A DNA stretch of 64,000 nt from Pseudomonadota bacterium (GCA_021838635.1 JAKCDC010000002.1:62001-126000); one strand, 5' to 3'. Positions 49,213 through 59,729 are shown, counted from the first letter of the stretch. The notes: generated by a model from the sequence alone, not told the origin. Translations and numbers: made by a program.

Positions 49213-50658
49213 ATGAGCCAGTCCGCTGCTTCCGCCGTACCGGCCACGCTGGATGCCGAGCTCGCCGGCAGGATCCATACGGTGTTCGATGCGCAGCGTG
49301 CCGTCGCGCTGCGCTTGCGCGAGTCGACGGTGCCGCAGCGGCTGGAGAAGCTCGCGCGGCTGCACGAGACCATCATGCGCCATCGGGGGCAGATTCTGGA
49401 GGCGCTGCACGCCGACCTCGGTCGCCCGGCGGTCGAGACCGAACTGGCTGAGCTGCTGCCGCTGCTCGCTGACCTCGCTCAGCACCGCCGCCACCTCGCC
49501 CGCTGGCTGCGTCCCCGCCGCGTGCGCCCGACGGTCGCGACGCTCGGCACGCGGGCCTGGATCCAGCGCGAGCCGCGCGGGCGCACGCTGATCCAGTCCC
49601 CGTGGAACTACCCCATCGTGCTCACGCTTGGGCCGCTCATTCCGGCCGTCGCCTGCGGCAACACCGCAATCCTCAAAACCTCCGAGCTGGCGGTGCACAG
49701 CTCCCGGGTGCTCGCCGCGATGGTCCGCGAGGCGTTCGATGAGCACGAGGTGGCGCTATTCGAAGGGGATGCCTCGGTGGGCAAGGCGCTCCTGGAGTTG
49801 CCGTTCGATCACATTTTCTTCACCGGCTCCCCGGCGATCGGCCGGATCGTGATGAGTGCCGCTGCCCAGCACCTGGCGAGCGTCACGCTCGAACTTGGCG
49901 GCAAGTCGCCTGTCATTATCGATGCCAGCGCCGACATCGCCCAGGCGGTCGACACGATAGCCTGGGCGAAGTGTCTGAACGCCGGACAGACCTGTATCGC
50001 CCCGGATCATCTTTACGTGCACACCGACGTCTATGAAGCGGTGCTCGCGCGCTTCCGCCGGCGGCTGTCTGACTGGTACGGTGCCGATGTGGCCCTCAGT
50101 CCGGATTTCGCGCGGATCATCACCGAAGGTCACGCGCACCGCCTGGCGGACCTGCTTGCCGATGCGCGCGCGCGCGGCGCGCTCGTGCTGCACGGCGGGG
50201 CGGTCGAGATCCCGCGGCGCTTCGTGTCCCCGACGCTGCTCGGGGAGATTCCCGCGCAGGCGCGCATCATGCACGAGGAGATCTTCGGCCCGCTGCTGCC
50301 GATCATCCGCTACGAACACGACGAGGACGTGATTGAACGCATCAATGCGGCACCTAAGCCGCTGGCGTTGTATGTGTGGAGTCGCCATCGCGCCAACGCG
50401 CTGCGCATGCTGAATCGCACCAGCGCCGGCGGCAGCTGCATCAACCAGGTGGCCATGCAGTTCCTGCAGCACCGCCTGCCCTTCGGCGGGGTCAATCAAT
50501 CCGGGATCGGCAGCTATCACGGTGAATGGGGGATCCGCGCCTTCTCCCATGAGCGGGCGGTCCTGCAGGCCAAGCTGCAACTCGCCGGCGCACTGCGTCC
50601 GCCCTATGGTGCGCGGGCACGGCGGTTGGCGGCGCTGCTGCTGCGCTGGTCGCGCTAG
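49213..50658 (+). CDS. aldehyde dehydrogenase (coniferyl aldehyde dehydrogenase-like)
   Basis: QSPWNYPIVLTLGPLIPAVACGN, VTLELGGKSPVIID, NAGQTCIAPDH. Confidence 0.93.
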   Translation: MSQSAASAVPATLDAELAGRIHTVFDAQRAVALRLRESTVPQRLEKLARLHETIMRHRGQILEALHADLGRPAVETELAELLPLLADLAQHRRHLARWLRPRRVRPTVATLGTRAWIQREPRGRTLIQSPWNYPIVLTLGPLIPAVACGNTAILKTSELAVHSSRVLAAMVREAFDEHEVALFEGDASVGKALLELPFDHIFFTGSPAIGRIVMSAAAQHLASVTLELGGKSPVIIDASADIAQAVDTIAWAKCLNAGQTCIAPDHLYVHTDVYEAVLARFRRRLSDWYGADVALSPDFARIITEGHAHRLADLLADARARGALVLHGGAVEIPRRFVSPTLLGEIPAQARIMHEEIFGPLLPIIRYEHDEDVIERINAAPKPLALYVWSRHRANALRMLNRTSAGGSCINQVAMQFLQHRLPFGGVNQSGIGSYHGEWGIRAFSHERAVLQAKLQLAGALRPPYGARARRLAALLLRWSR

Positions 50659-51000
50659 ACCGATCGCGCGGCCGGTTCGCGCCGCACGACATAATCCACC
50701 GTGCTGCGCCGCGGCCCGGGGGTGGGTGCCACCGAAGCGCATCCCTCATGAGGCTGTCGACCGTCCCGCTCTAAATCACTTGTTCTGGGGATACCTCCGC
50801 TGCCCGGGCGCGCGACAATAGCCCCGGCGGCCGTCCCCGTGGAATCTCGGTCGGTTTCGGCTGCAATCGCCAAGGAGCAAGCGCTGCGCCCCGGCACCAG
50901 GAGTCTTAAGTACACGACGGGAACGCTCTCCGGCACTGTGGCGCGCACCGAAGCGACTCGTGGATGCGTCATTCGGACAGAGGCACCGTCAGAGGATTCA

Positions 51001-51741
51001 ATGGGCGACTCGCACACCCCTCGGGAGCGATCCGCAACCAGCGGCGAGCCGGCGACACGCCCCGCGCAGGGCGAAGGCACGTTGCGCGGGGCGCTCATCG
51101 TGGCCGATCACCCCGGCCGCCAGGCTCGGCTGCGCGCGCTGATCGGTCGGGTCTGTCCTGGCACACCGGTGCATTGCGCGCTCACTCTGGATGAGGCGGT
51201 GCGCATGTTGTCTTCGCGGTTGATCGATCTGGCGTTGGTCGACATCTGTCTGCCGGCGAGTTGCGGGATCGAAGTGGTGCGCCGGATCATGAGCCACGAC
51301 CCGCTCGCCGTCTCCGTGGTCGTCACCGAGGACGATGCGCACGTCATGGCGGCGCTCGCCGCCGGTGCGCACGGGTATCTGCTGAGCGACCAGCCCGACG
51401 AGGCGCTCGACTCGCAGCTCGATCTGACCCTGCGGGGTGTCCCGCCGCTGGTTCCGGCGCTCGCGCGCCGTCTGCTGCGGCACTTCGAGGACATGATCGC
51501 CACCTTCGAAGCCCCCACCGCCAACGCCGAGCTCGACGAGAGCCGCTCGATGCGTCTTTCCAGCCGGGAGCGCGCGGTGCTGTCGCTGATCGCCAAGGGG
51601 CTGCAGATCACCCAAGTGGCCGATGCGCTGCATATCAGTGCGCACACGGTCGGCAGTCATCTGAAGAACATCTACCGCAAGCGCAATCTCTCCTCGCGCG
51701 CAGAGGCGGCGCTGGAGGCGCGCAAACTCGGATTAGTCTGA
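51001..51741 (+). CDS. response-regulator-like protein with LuxR-type HTH
   Basis: receiver fold with LALVDICLPASCGIEVV and LuxR HTH LSSRERAVLSLIAKGLQITQVADALHISAHTVGSHLKNIYRK. Confidence 0.88.
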   Translation: MGDSHTPRERSATSGEPATRPAQGEGTLRGALIVADHPGRQARLRALIGRVCPGTPVHCALTLDEAVRMLSSRLIDLALVDICLPASCGIEVVRRIMSHDPLAVSVVVTEDDAHVMAALAAGAHGYLLSDQPDEALDSQLDLTLRGVPPLVPALARRLLRHFEDMIATFEAPTANAELDESRSMRLSSRERAVLSLIAKGLQITQVADALHISAHTVGSHLKNIYRKRNLSSRAEAALEARKLGLV

Positions 51742-51797
51742 GGCTGCGGGCCGCCGGCGATCCTGCGCGCCTCGCGGCCGCACCGGAGTCATGGACC

Positions 51798-53276
51798 ATG
51801 ATGGATCCGTCGAGCCGTGAGCCGCTGCAAAGCGCAGAGGCGCCGTTGCCACTCACCGCGCAACGATTCGAGCATTACGCCCGCTGTGTAACCGAGCAGA
51901 TCGCGGGCCGCACCGTCGCTTTCCTGGATCGGTGTGGTCACATCCGCTGGTCGTGCGGTGCGCAACTCGGCACCGATGAGCGCTTAAGCGACCGCTTGCG
52001 CGCGCTGCCGGATCTGTGCCGCCGAACGCAGTGGGTCGATTGCGTGCGCCTGCTGCTCGCACTGCCGGTCGCGCGCCATGCCGAGGCGCTCGGCGCCATT
52101 CTTGTCTCCTGTGTGCGCGCACCCGATGAGACGCTCGATCAGCTGGCGGCGGTCGTGGCCCGCCGGGTCGGCCCCGTCGCGGCGCGCCTGGCGTGCGAGT
52201 GGGCCGGGGCGGGCGCGCCGGGCGCGCACCGCTGCGACGCGCAGGAGCCGACGGTCGAGCTGAGGGCGTTGTTCGCCGCCGGGCGGATCGCCGGGCCGCC
52301 CGCGTGCGCGCCCGTCACGCTCGCTGAACTGCTGCACGAGGCGCTGTGTCAGTTGGGTGCGGTGTTCGCCGCGGCGTTCATTCCGGAGCGGGCGATCGAT
52401 CTGATCTGCAACACCTGTGTCAACGAGGCGTCGACGCTGAGCCTCTACCGCGGCATCCAATTGCACCTGCTGCGATTCATGATGGCCCGGCGTGAGCCGG
52501 TGCGGGTCAATAGCCCGGCCGGCGCGCACGGTATTCCCTCGCGCAAGACGCTCGCCGTTCCGATCGAACTGCCCGGCCGAGGCGCGATTGGGCTGGTGAT
52601 GTTCCTGCGCGATCCTGCGCAACCGGACTTCACCGAGCGCGAGGTGCTGCTCGCCAGCGGCGTCGCCACCGGTCTCGCCGCGCATGCGCAGCATGAGCAG
52701 GATCTGCTCACGGCCTTGTACACCGGTGCGGCGATGCGCTCTGCGGCACTGAATACCCTGGCCTATCGGGCCGCATACGAGCGTCACGCGCTGTTGTATC
52801 TGGACATCGATGGGCTCGGCGCGGTCAATGAGGACCATGGATATGCGGCCGGTGACGCGGTCGTGACGGGCCTTGCGGGGCTGCTGCGCGCCCCGGTGCT
52901 GCCGGCCGAGGCCATTGCCGCGCGTCTGGCCGGGGACCGCTTCGCGGTGTTATTGCCGGGCAGCAGTCTTGAGCGTGCCGAGCGCTGCGCGCAGCAGGTG
53001 CGCACCGCCTGGGCCGGGACCGCCTGGTGCGCAGGCATCGGCCAACGGATCATCACGGCCAGCATCGGTATCAGCCGTCTGGCGCCCGAGCCGGGCTGCG
53101 TGAGCTTCGATCTGGCCTTGCTCGCCGCGGAACTCGCCTCATGCGCCGCGAAGCGGCGTGGCGGCAACTGTCTGGAGATCTACTCGCCGCTGACGGCGGA
53201 TGGCTTCTATCGGGAGAAGGATCTGGTGCGTGTCATGCGGCTTCGCGCGGCGCTCCGTGCGCCGCGCCGTGCCTGA
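51798..53276 (+). CDS. sensor-type protein with degenerate GGDEF domain
   Basis: GAF-like middle region then YLDIDGLGAVNEDHGYAAGDAVVTGLAGLLR...ARLAGDRFAVLLPG (GGDEF replaced by AGDRF). Confidence 0.82.
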   Translation: MMDPSSREPLQSAEAPLPLTAQRFEHYARCVTEQIAGRTVAFLDRCGHIRWSCGAQLGTDERLSDRLRALPDLCRRTQWVDCVRLLLALPVARHAEALGAILVSCVRAPDETLDQLAAVVARRVGPVAARLACEWAGAGAPGAHRCDAQEPTVELRALFAAGRIAGPPACAPVTLAELLHEALCQLGAVFAAAFIPERAIDLICNTCVNEASTLSLYRGIQLHLLRFMMARREPVRVNSPAGAHGIPSRKTLAVPIELPGRGAIGLVMFLRDPAQPDFTEREVLLASGVATGLAAHAQHEQDLLTALYTGAAMRSAALNTLAYRAAYERHALLYLDIDGLGAVNEDHGYAAGDAVVTGLAGLLRAPVLPAEAIAARLAGDRFAVLLPGSSLERAERCAQQVRTAWAGTAWCAGIGQRIITASIGISRLAPEPGCVSFDLALLAAELASCAAKRRGGNCLEIYSPLTADGFYREKDLVRVMRLRAALRAPRRA

Positions 53277-53362
53277 TCGAGCCGGCACATCCCCAGATCA
53301 CGGGATTGTGCGCCCGCTGGCCGACGCAGACCATCCCGGTCTGCTCAGGAGTGCAGCGCGTG

Positions 53363-54487
53363 ATGTTCCCAGATGAACCTGCGGTGATGGACCTGTTACT
53401 GGATCGGTCGCGCGAGGCGATCCTGGTCGTCGATGCGCGCAGTGCATGCATCCTCCTCAGCAACCGCGCGGCAGCTGATCGATACGGATGCGCCCGCGGC
53501 ACACTGCGTAGCTGCACGCTCTTTGAGCTCGCGCCGCCGCAAGATGAGCCGATCCTGCGCGCGCACTGGCGAGGCAGCCCGCCGCTGCTGCATGACTACG
53601 GACAGTGGCGGCAGCGGCGTTCAGATGGGCGCGTCTTCTGCGTCGGCATCATCGGGGACGGCCTTGTCTTTCGCGGCGGTGCAGCGCGGATTTTGCTGCT
53701 CAGGCCGACACCGACCGGGGCCGCACCTGTCGTGCCGGCAGGGCTGGGTGCGCCGGCCGCCCCGGAGCGCTTGCGCCCCACGCCGCGCGCACTTCTGAAA
53801 GTGCTGGCGGAGATGGAGGCGATCAGGGTCTGTCTCGCACAGGCCACGCCGGCGCGTCTGCCGACGCTCGGGCGCATCAGGGAGTGGCTTGAGCGTGCGC
53901 AGGTGCCCTCCAGCGAGCGCTTGCGGACCGCGCCGGCACACGGCGTTGCGCTGGCCTCGCAACCGATCGGTTGGCGGGATGTCTGGGATGAGCTGGATCT
54001 GAGCACGTTGGCTGGCCACCTGGTTGGACAGCTGCGGCGCGCACACGCCGGTCACGACGTGGAGACCTACGTCGCGCCGGGTCTGCGCGCGGTCGGTGAG
54101 CGCCGACTGGTTGAGTTGCTCCTGCGCGAGCTGTTGGAGCACTCCTGGCGGCAGACGCTCGGCGTGGCGACGGCCGGCATCCGCGTCGATTGCGCGCGCA
54201 GTGCCGATGAGCAGGTCTTCTATGTGCGCGACAACGGACCTGGATTCGATGCGGCGGAGATGCGCGCGCTGTTCGACGGGCGTACGCGGATCTCGGCGCG
54301 GGCAGGGCGGCGCGAGGCGCACATCGGGCTGCTGGCGGCGCGCCATGTGGCCGAATCCCACGGCGGTCGGCTGTGGGTGGATGGGTTCGCCGGTGTCGGG
54401 GCGACCTGGTATTTCACGCTGCCGATCGATAGGGCCGCGTTGCCGGCGCGAGCGTTGCCGCGGCAGATGCGCCGGCGGCGGACCTGA
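53363..54487 (+). CDS. PAS + HATPase_c histidine-kinase-like protein
   Basis: LLLDRSREAILVVDARSACILLSNRAAADRYG (PAS); VFYVRDNGPGFDAAEMRALF and HVAESHGGRLWVDGFAGVGATWYFTLP (HATPase). Confidence 0.8.
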   Translation: MFPDEPAVMDLLLDRSREAILVVDARSACILLSNRAAADRYGCARGTLRSCTLFELAPPQDEPILRAHWRGSPPLLHDYGQWRQRRSDGRVFCVGIIGDGLVFRGGAARILLLRPTPTGAAPVVPAGLGAPAAPERLRPTPRALLKVLAEMEAIRVCLAQATPARLPTLGRIREWLERAQVPSSERLRTAPAHGVALASQPIGWRDVWDELDLSTLAGHLVGQLRRAHAGHDVETYVAPGLRAVGERRLVELLLRELLEHSWRQTLGVATAGIRVDCARSADEQVFYVRDNGPGFDAAEMRALFDGRTRISARAGRREAHIGLLAARHVAESHGGRLWVDGFAGVGATWYFTLPIDRAALPARALPRQMRRRRT

Positions 54488-54561
54488 CCGGTACGGTTGG
54501 GGTGCCGTCCTCTGGAACGGCGAATGAGGCCGCAGCGGCTGCGGCAGGCGGATGCACCGAG

Positions 54562-55356
54562 ATGAGGCGAGAGGCATGGTTCAAGGACGTTCTGACCGGC
54601 AGCCATCTGGAGCTGTATGGTCAGAAGATCGTCGCGTGCGCCGACGGACTCGCGCCTTGCGGCGCGGAGTGTCTGCTGCGCGTGCGGACTCATCGCGGCC
54701 TGCTGCGGCCACCCGGTTCCCTGCTGCGTGTCGGTCAGCGACTGCAGTGCATGGCGTGGCTCGATGAGTGGGTGCTCCGGGAAGTCAGGCGTATCACCGC
54801 GGCGCACGGGGCGGCACTGCGCGCGGCGGGCCGCAGGATCTCGGTGAACCTCTCCGGTCAGTCGCTCAGCGATCGGGATTTTCTGCGGTGCTTCGAGCAG
54901 TGGGTACTTGCCGCCCCCGATCTCCAAGATCTCATCACCTTCGAGCTCACCGAGACGGAGGCCATCAGGGACTTGGGCCGGGTCCGCGGCTGTATGCGGC
55001 GGCTGCAGCGGCTCGGGTGTCGATTCGCACTCGATGATTTCGGCGTGGGCGTGAACTCGTTGTGCTATCTGAAAGCGCTTCCGGTCGATGCGGTGAAGCT
55101 CGATGGCATGTTTGTGCGTGATCTGCCCTGCAGCGCCCGCTCCCGTGCCACGGTGAGCGCCGTGGCTCAGCTGGCCGCGGCATTCGGTATCGCCTGCGTC
55201 GCCGAATACGTCGAGTCGCCGGCCATTTTGAATCTGGTGCGCGAGCTTGGGGTCGACTACGGGCAGGGCCATGCGATCCACAGACCCGAGCCGCTGCCGG
55301 CGGTGCTGGCGGCGCTGTGGCTCGATGCGCCGCCTGCGCCGCCGGCAGCGCCCTGA
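54562..55356 (+). CDS. EAL-domain cyclic-di-GMP phosphodiesterase
   Basis: ECLLR, ISVNLSGQSL, FELTETEAI, FALDDFGVG, VKLDG, AEYVES, GQGHAIHRPEPL; GTG at 54502 is an alternative start. Confidence 0.9.
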   Translation: MRREAWFKDVLTGSHLELYGQKIVACADGLAPCGAECLLRVRTHRGLLRPPGSLLRVGQRLQCMAWLDEWVLREVRRITAAHGAALRAAGRRISVNLSGQSLSDRDFLRCFEQWVLAAPDLQDLITFELTETEAIRDLGRVRGCMRRLQRLGCRFALDDFGVGVNSLCYLKALPVDAVKLDGMFVRDLPCSARSRATVSAVAQLAAAFGIACVAEYVESPAILNLVRELGVDYGQGHAIHRPEPLPAVLAALWLDAPPAPPAAP

Positions 55357-55461
55357 TTCCTCCGGGCGCCTCTGACCCTTTAGATGGAGTGAGCTTCACA
55401 TGACGCGGCATCGTGCGTACGATGCCGGGTCTTCTCATCATCATCTGCGGATCCGCGCTGC

Positions 55462-56058
55462 ATGAGCACAGCCCTGCCGATCATCTGTCTCGTTCGCCAT
55501 GGCGAGACGGCCTGGAGCCTCAGCGGACAGCACACGGGACTCACCGATCTGCCACTCACCGAGCGCGGCGAACGGGCCGCGCGGGCCCTCGTGCCGCGGC
55601 TGCGCGACCCGCAGTTTTCCCTCGTGCTCACCAGTCCGCTGCAAAGAGCCGCGCGCACGTGCGAGCTCGCCGGATTCGCCGCGATGGCCCACACCGAGGC
55701 GGACCTGTGCGAGTGGGACTATGGCGCCTACGAGGGGCGCCGCACCGCGGAGATTCGTGCCGAGCGGCCAGACTGGGATCTGTTTCGCGACGGCTGCCCG
55801 GGCGGGGAGTCGGCCGCTGACGTCGGCGCGCGCGCCGATCGGGTGATCGCCAAGGCTCGTGCGACGGGCGGTAACGTGCTGTTGTTCTCCAGCGGTCATT
55901 TTCTGCGGGTGTTGAGCGCGCGCTGGCTGGGGCTGGCGCCCGACGGTGGACGGCTGTTGCTGCTCGGAACCACGAGCGTGAGTGAACTCGGTTACGAGCA
56001 CAATGCGGATGAGCCGGTGGTGCGTCTCTGGAACGATACGCGCCACTTGGCCGCATGA
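55462..56058 (+). CDS. histidine phosphatase (phosphoglycerate mutase-like) family protein
   Basis: ICLVRHGETAWSLSGQHTGLTDLPLTERGE. Confidence 0.93.
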   Translation: MSTALPIICLVRHGETAWSLSGQHTGLTDLPLTERGERAARALVPRLRDPQFSLVLTSPLQRAARTCELAGFAAMAHTEADLCEWDYGAYEGRRTAEIRAERPDWDLFRDGCPGGESAADVGARADRVIAKARATGGNVLLFSSGHFLRVLSARWLGLAPDGGRLLLLGTTSVSELGYEHNADEPVVRLWNDTRHLAA

Positions 56059-56102
56059 GGCGGGGGTTGCGCGCCCCCGTGTGCTGACGCATGCCGCCCG
56101 AA

Positions 56103-56132
56103 TATGCTACTCTAATCAGCATACGGAGTAGC
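56103..56132. promoter_or_regulatory. overlapping alternative hairpins in leader of tal operon
   Basis: TATGCT/AGCATA (56103-56108/56118-56123) overlaps GCTACTC/GAGTAGC (56106-56112/56126-56132). Confidence 0.4.
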
Positions 56133-56286
56133 GCTGGGTGACGTTCGCTCACTGCTGTCGCAGCGGTTGCGCGGCTCTCACGTCATCCTCGCGGCGATCG
56201 TCCCGATCGAACGAATCGTTCCCTGCGCCTATTCGCTTCGCCCTTCGGCAGCGGCGCTCGATCCGGTTTGCGATGGAGGTTAGATC

Positions 56287-57372
56287 ATGAAAGCAACCGA
56301 GCTCCTGAATCAGTTTGGCCAGAGCATTTGGCTGGACAACATCACCCGTGATTTGCTCGACAGCGGAACGCTGCGGCAGTACATCGCCGAGCTGTCGGTT
56401 ACCGGGCTCACCTCGAACCCGACCATCTTCGATCACGCGCTGAAGAAGAGCGACGCCTATGACGGGTCGATCCGAGCCGGGTTGAAGCAGGGCCGCAGCG
56501 GCGAGGCGCTGTTTTTCGACCTGGCGCTGCAGGACATCACGCGCGCGGCGGATGAGTTCCGCGCAACCTTCGATCGGACCAACGGCGTCGACGGCTGGGT
56601 GTCTCTCGAGGTCTCCCCGTTGCTCGCCTATGACACCCGGGCGACGATTGCCGCGGCGAAGGAACTGCACCAGCGGGCCAACCGACCGAACCTGTTCATC
56701 AAGATTCCCGGTACGCGCGAAGGGTTGCCGGCCATTGAAGAGGCCATCTTCGCCGGCATTCCGGTCAATGTGACGCTGCTGTTCTCGCGCGAGCAGTACG
56801 TGGCCGCCGCCGAGGCCTATCTGCGCGGCATCGAGCGGCGGATCGCCGCGGGCCTGAATCCCGAAGTCGGTTCGGTCGCCTCGGTGTTCATCAGCCGCTG
56901 GGATGTGGCCGTGGCCGGCAAGGTCCCGGATGAACTGGTCAATCGGCTCGGCATCGCCGTGGCGGGCCGGACGTATCGGGCGTACCAGGGGGTGTTCAAC
57001 GCGCCGCGCTGGCAACGGGTGTTCAACGCCGGCGCCCGGGCGCAGCGATTGCTCTGGGCCAGCACCGGCACGAAGGATCCGAACGCCGATGAAGTGCTGT
57101 ATGTGAAGACGCTGGCCGCGCCGTTCACCGTCAACACAATGCCCGAGGCGACGCTGAAGGCGCTGGCGCAGCGCACCGAGATCGGCGGCAGCATGCCGGA
57201 GGACGGCGGGGACTGCGAGGCGGTGCTGGCGCGGTTCGTCAAGGCCGGGATCGATGTCGATGCGCTGGCGGCGCAGCTGCAGGACGAAGGAGCCAAGGCG
57301 TTCGTGAAGTCCTGGCAGGAACTGCTCGGGATGATCGCTAAGAAGAGTTCGGCCCTGGGCGCGGCAGCGTAA
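56287..57372 (+). CDS. tal: transaldolase
   Basis: GQSIWLDNITRDLLDSGTLRQYIAELSVTGLTSNPTIFDHAL; LFIKIPGT. Confidence 0.95.
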   Translation: MKATELLNQFGQSIWLDNITRDLLDSGTLRQYIAELSVTGLTSNPTIFDHALKKSDAYDGSIRAGLKQGRSGEALFFDLALQDITRAADEFRATFDRTNGVDGWVSLEVSPLLAYDTRATIAAAKELHQRANRPNLFIKIPGTREGLPAIEEAIFAGIPVNVTLLFSREQYVAAAEAYLRGIERRIAAGLNPEVGSVASVFISRWDVAVAGKVPDELVNRLGIAVAGRTYRAYQGVFNAPRWQRVFNAGARAQRLLWASTGTKDPNADEVLYVKTLAAPFTVNTMPEATLKALAQRTEIGGSMPEDGGDCEAVLARFVKAGIDVDALAAQLQDEGAKAFVKSWQELLGMIAKKSSALGAAA

Positions 57373-57376
57373 GCGC

Positions 57377-58075
57377 ATGAACGTACTCGTTGTCGACGTC
57401 GGCGGGACTCATGTGAAGATCCTCGCCACCGGCCAGACCGAGAAGCGGGAATTCGCCTCCGGCCCGAAACTTTCGGCCCGGCAGATGGCCGCCAAGGTCA
57501 AGCGGCTGGCGCACGGCTGGCGCTACGAGGCTGTCTCGATCGGCTATCCCGGGCCGGTGATGCATGGCCGCGTTCTCGCCGAGCCGCACAATCTCGGTGC
57601 GGGCTGGGTGGGATTCGATTTCCGCAGCGCGTTCGGCTGCCCGGTGCGGCTGATGAACGATGCGGCGATGCAGGCGCTCGGCAGCTACCAGGGCGGCAAG
57701 ATGCTCTTCCTCGGCCTGGGCACGGGCCTCGGCACCGCGCTCATCATCGATGGCCTCGTTGAGCCGATGGAAATCGGTCATCTCCCGTACCTGAAGCATA
57801 CCTACGAAGATTACGTCAGCGACCGTGCGCTCGAGCACATGGGCAAGAAGAAATGGCGCAAGCACGTCATGGACGTCATCAAGCGTCTGAGCCGCGCGCT
57901 GGAGCCTGACGAGATTGTGATCGGCGGCGGCAACGTCAGGCATCTGAAGGAATTACCGGCGCACTGCCGGGCCGGCGATAACGCCAATGCGTTCGCCGGC
58001 GGATTCAAGCTCTGGGATAAGCCGCAGTCCGCCGGCGGGACCCGCGTGGCCCGCAAGAAGACGCGCAAGAAATAA
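57377..58075 (+). CDS. ROK-family (polyphosphate) glucokinase-like protein
   Basis: [32 protein letters not shown]; Lys/Arg-rich tail ARKKTRKK. Confidence 0.85.
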   Translation: MNVLVVDVGGTHVKILATGQTEKREFASGPKLSARQMAAKVKRLAHGWRYEAVSIGYPGPVMHGRVLAEPHNLGAGWVGFDFRSAFGCPVRLMNDAAMQALGSYQGGKMLFLGLGTGLGTALIIDGLVEPMEIGHLPYLKHTYEDYVSDRALEHMGKKKWRKHVMDVIKRLSRALEPDEIVIGGGNVRHLKELPAHCRAGDNANAFAGGFKLWDKPQSAGGTRVARKKTRKK

Positions 58076-58085
58076 GGAGTCCCGC

Positions 58086-59729
58086 ATGAGTTCGAAGACT
58101 GCCGCGCTTGTGACCCGTCCGGCGTGGAGGGCGCTCACTGAGCATTTCCGTGCCGTCGGCGACCTGCATCTGCGCCAGTTGTTCGCCGCGGATCCGCACC
58201 GCGCGGAGCGGTTCAGCGCCGAGGGCGCCGGATTGTTCCTCGATTACTCGAAGAACCGGGTCACCGAGGAGACGCTGCGCCTGCTGCTGCAGCTGGCTGA
58301 GGAGTGCGGACTGCGCGCGCACATCGAGGCGATGTTCAGCGGTGAGAAGATCAACGCCACGGAACATCGGGCGGTGCTGCACGTGGCACTGCGCGCTCCG
58401 CGAAGCGCGAGCATCCTCCTCGACGGCACGAACATCGTCCCCGAGGTGCACGCAGTTCTCGACAGGATGGCAGCCTTCGCCGAGCGCGTGCGCAACGGCG
58501 CCTGGCGTGGCCACACCGGCCAACGGATTCGCAACGTCATCAACATCGGCATCGGCGGATCGGATCTCGGCCCGGTCATGGCGTACGAGGCGCTGCGGTA
58601 CTACAGCGAGCGCTCGCTGTGTGTGCGCTTCGTCTCGAATGTCGACGGCGCGGATTTTCTCGAGGCGACCGAGGGTCTCGATCCGGCCGAGACGCTGTTC
58701 ATCGTCTCCTCGAAGACCTTCACGACGCTCGAGACCATGACCAATGCCCAGACCGCGCGCGACTGGCTGGTGCGCGGCCTCGGCGCTGACGCCAAAGCGG
58801 TCGCCAAGCATTTCGTCGCCGTATCGACCAATGCACAGAAGGTCGCCGAGTTCGGCATCGACACCGACAACATGTTCGGCTTCTGGGATTGGGTCGGCGG
58901 CCGGTACTCGATGGACTCGGCCATCGGCCTCTCGACGATGATCGCCGTTGGTGCGGAGAATTTCCGCGCCATGCTCGCCGGCTTCCATGCCATGGACGAG
59001 CACTTCCGCACCACACCGTTCGAGCGCAACCTGCCGGTGCTGCTCGGGCTGCTCGGAGTCTGGTACACGGATTTCTTCGGTGCGCAGACCGTGGCCGTGC
59101 TGCCTTACGAACAATACCTCAAGCGCTTTCCGGCGTACCTGCAGCAGCTGACGATGGAGAGCAACGGCAAGCACGTGACGCTCGAGGGCGCGCCGGTCGG
59201 CGTTGATACCGGGCCGGTCTATTGGGGCGAGCCGGGCACCAACGGGCAACACTCGTTCTACCAGCTGATCCATCAGGGAACGCGGCTGATTCCGTGCGAT
59301 TTCATTGGCTTTGCGCATGCTCTGACGCCGCTCGGCCGGCATCACGACATGCTGCTCGCCAACGTGTTCGCGCAAGGCGAGGCGCTTGCCTTCGGCAAGA
59401 CGCCCGAGCAAGTGCGCGCCGAGGGCACGCCGGAGTGGCTGGTGCCGCACCGGGTGTTCGAAGGGAACCGTCCATCGAACACGATCCTGGCGCAGCGGCT
59501 GACACCGCACACGCTCGGTACGCTGATCGCCCTCTACGAGCATGCCGTGTTTACCCAAGGGACCATTTGGAACATCAATTCGTTTGATCAGTGGGGCGTC
59601 GAGCTCGGCAAAGCGCTGGCGCAGGCGATCATCCCCGAACTGCAAGCCGCGGGTGAACCGGCTCTGCAACACGACAGTTCCACCAACAGTCTCATTCGCC
59701 GGTACCGGAGGATGAAGAGCGCACCGTGA
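58086..59729 (+). CDS. pgi: glucose-6-phosphate isomerase
   Basis: [49 protein letters not shown]. Confidence 0.97.
   Translation: MSSKTAALVTRPAWRALTEHFRAVGDLHLRQLFAADPHRAERFSAEGAGLFLDYSKNRVTEETLRLLLQLAEECGLRAHIEAMFSGEKINATEHRAVLHVALRAPRSASILLDGTNIVPEVHAVLDRMAAFAERVRNGAWRGHTGQRIRNVINIGIGGSDLGPVMAYEALRYYSERSLCVRFVSNVDGADFLEATEGLDPAETLFIVSSKTFTTLETMTNAQTARDWLVRGLGADAKAVAKHFVAVSTNAQKVAEFGIDTDNMFGFWDWVGGRYSMDSAIGLSTMIAVGAENFRAMLAGFHAMDEHFRTTPFERNLPVLLGLLGVWYTDFFGAQTVAVLPYEQYLKRFPAYLQQLTMESNGKHVTLEGAPVGVDTGPVYWGEPGTNGQHSFYQLIHQGTRLIPCDFIGFAHALTPLGRHHDMLLANVFAQGEALAFGKTPEQVRAEGTPEWLVPHRVFEGNRPSNTILAQRLTPHTLGTLIALYEHAVFTQGTIWNINSFDQWGVELGKALAQAIIPELQAAGEPALQHDSSTNSLIRRYRRMKSAP

Noticed and set aside
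56062-56081. GGGGG-ttgcgcg-CCCCC hairpin after the histidine phosphatase gene as terminator
   Set aside because: No U-tract follows; left as part of the structured leader region rather than called a terminator
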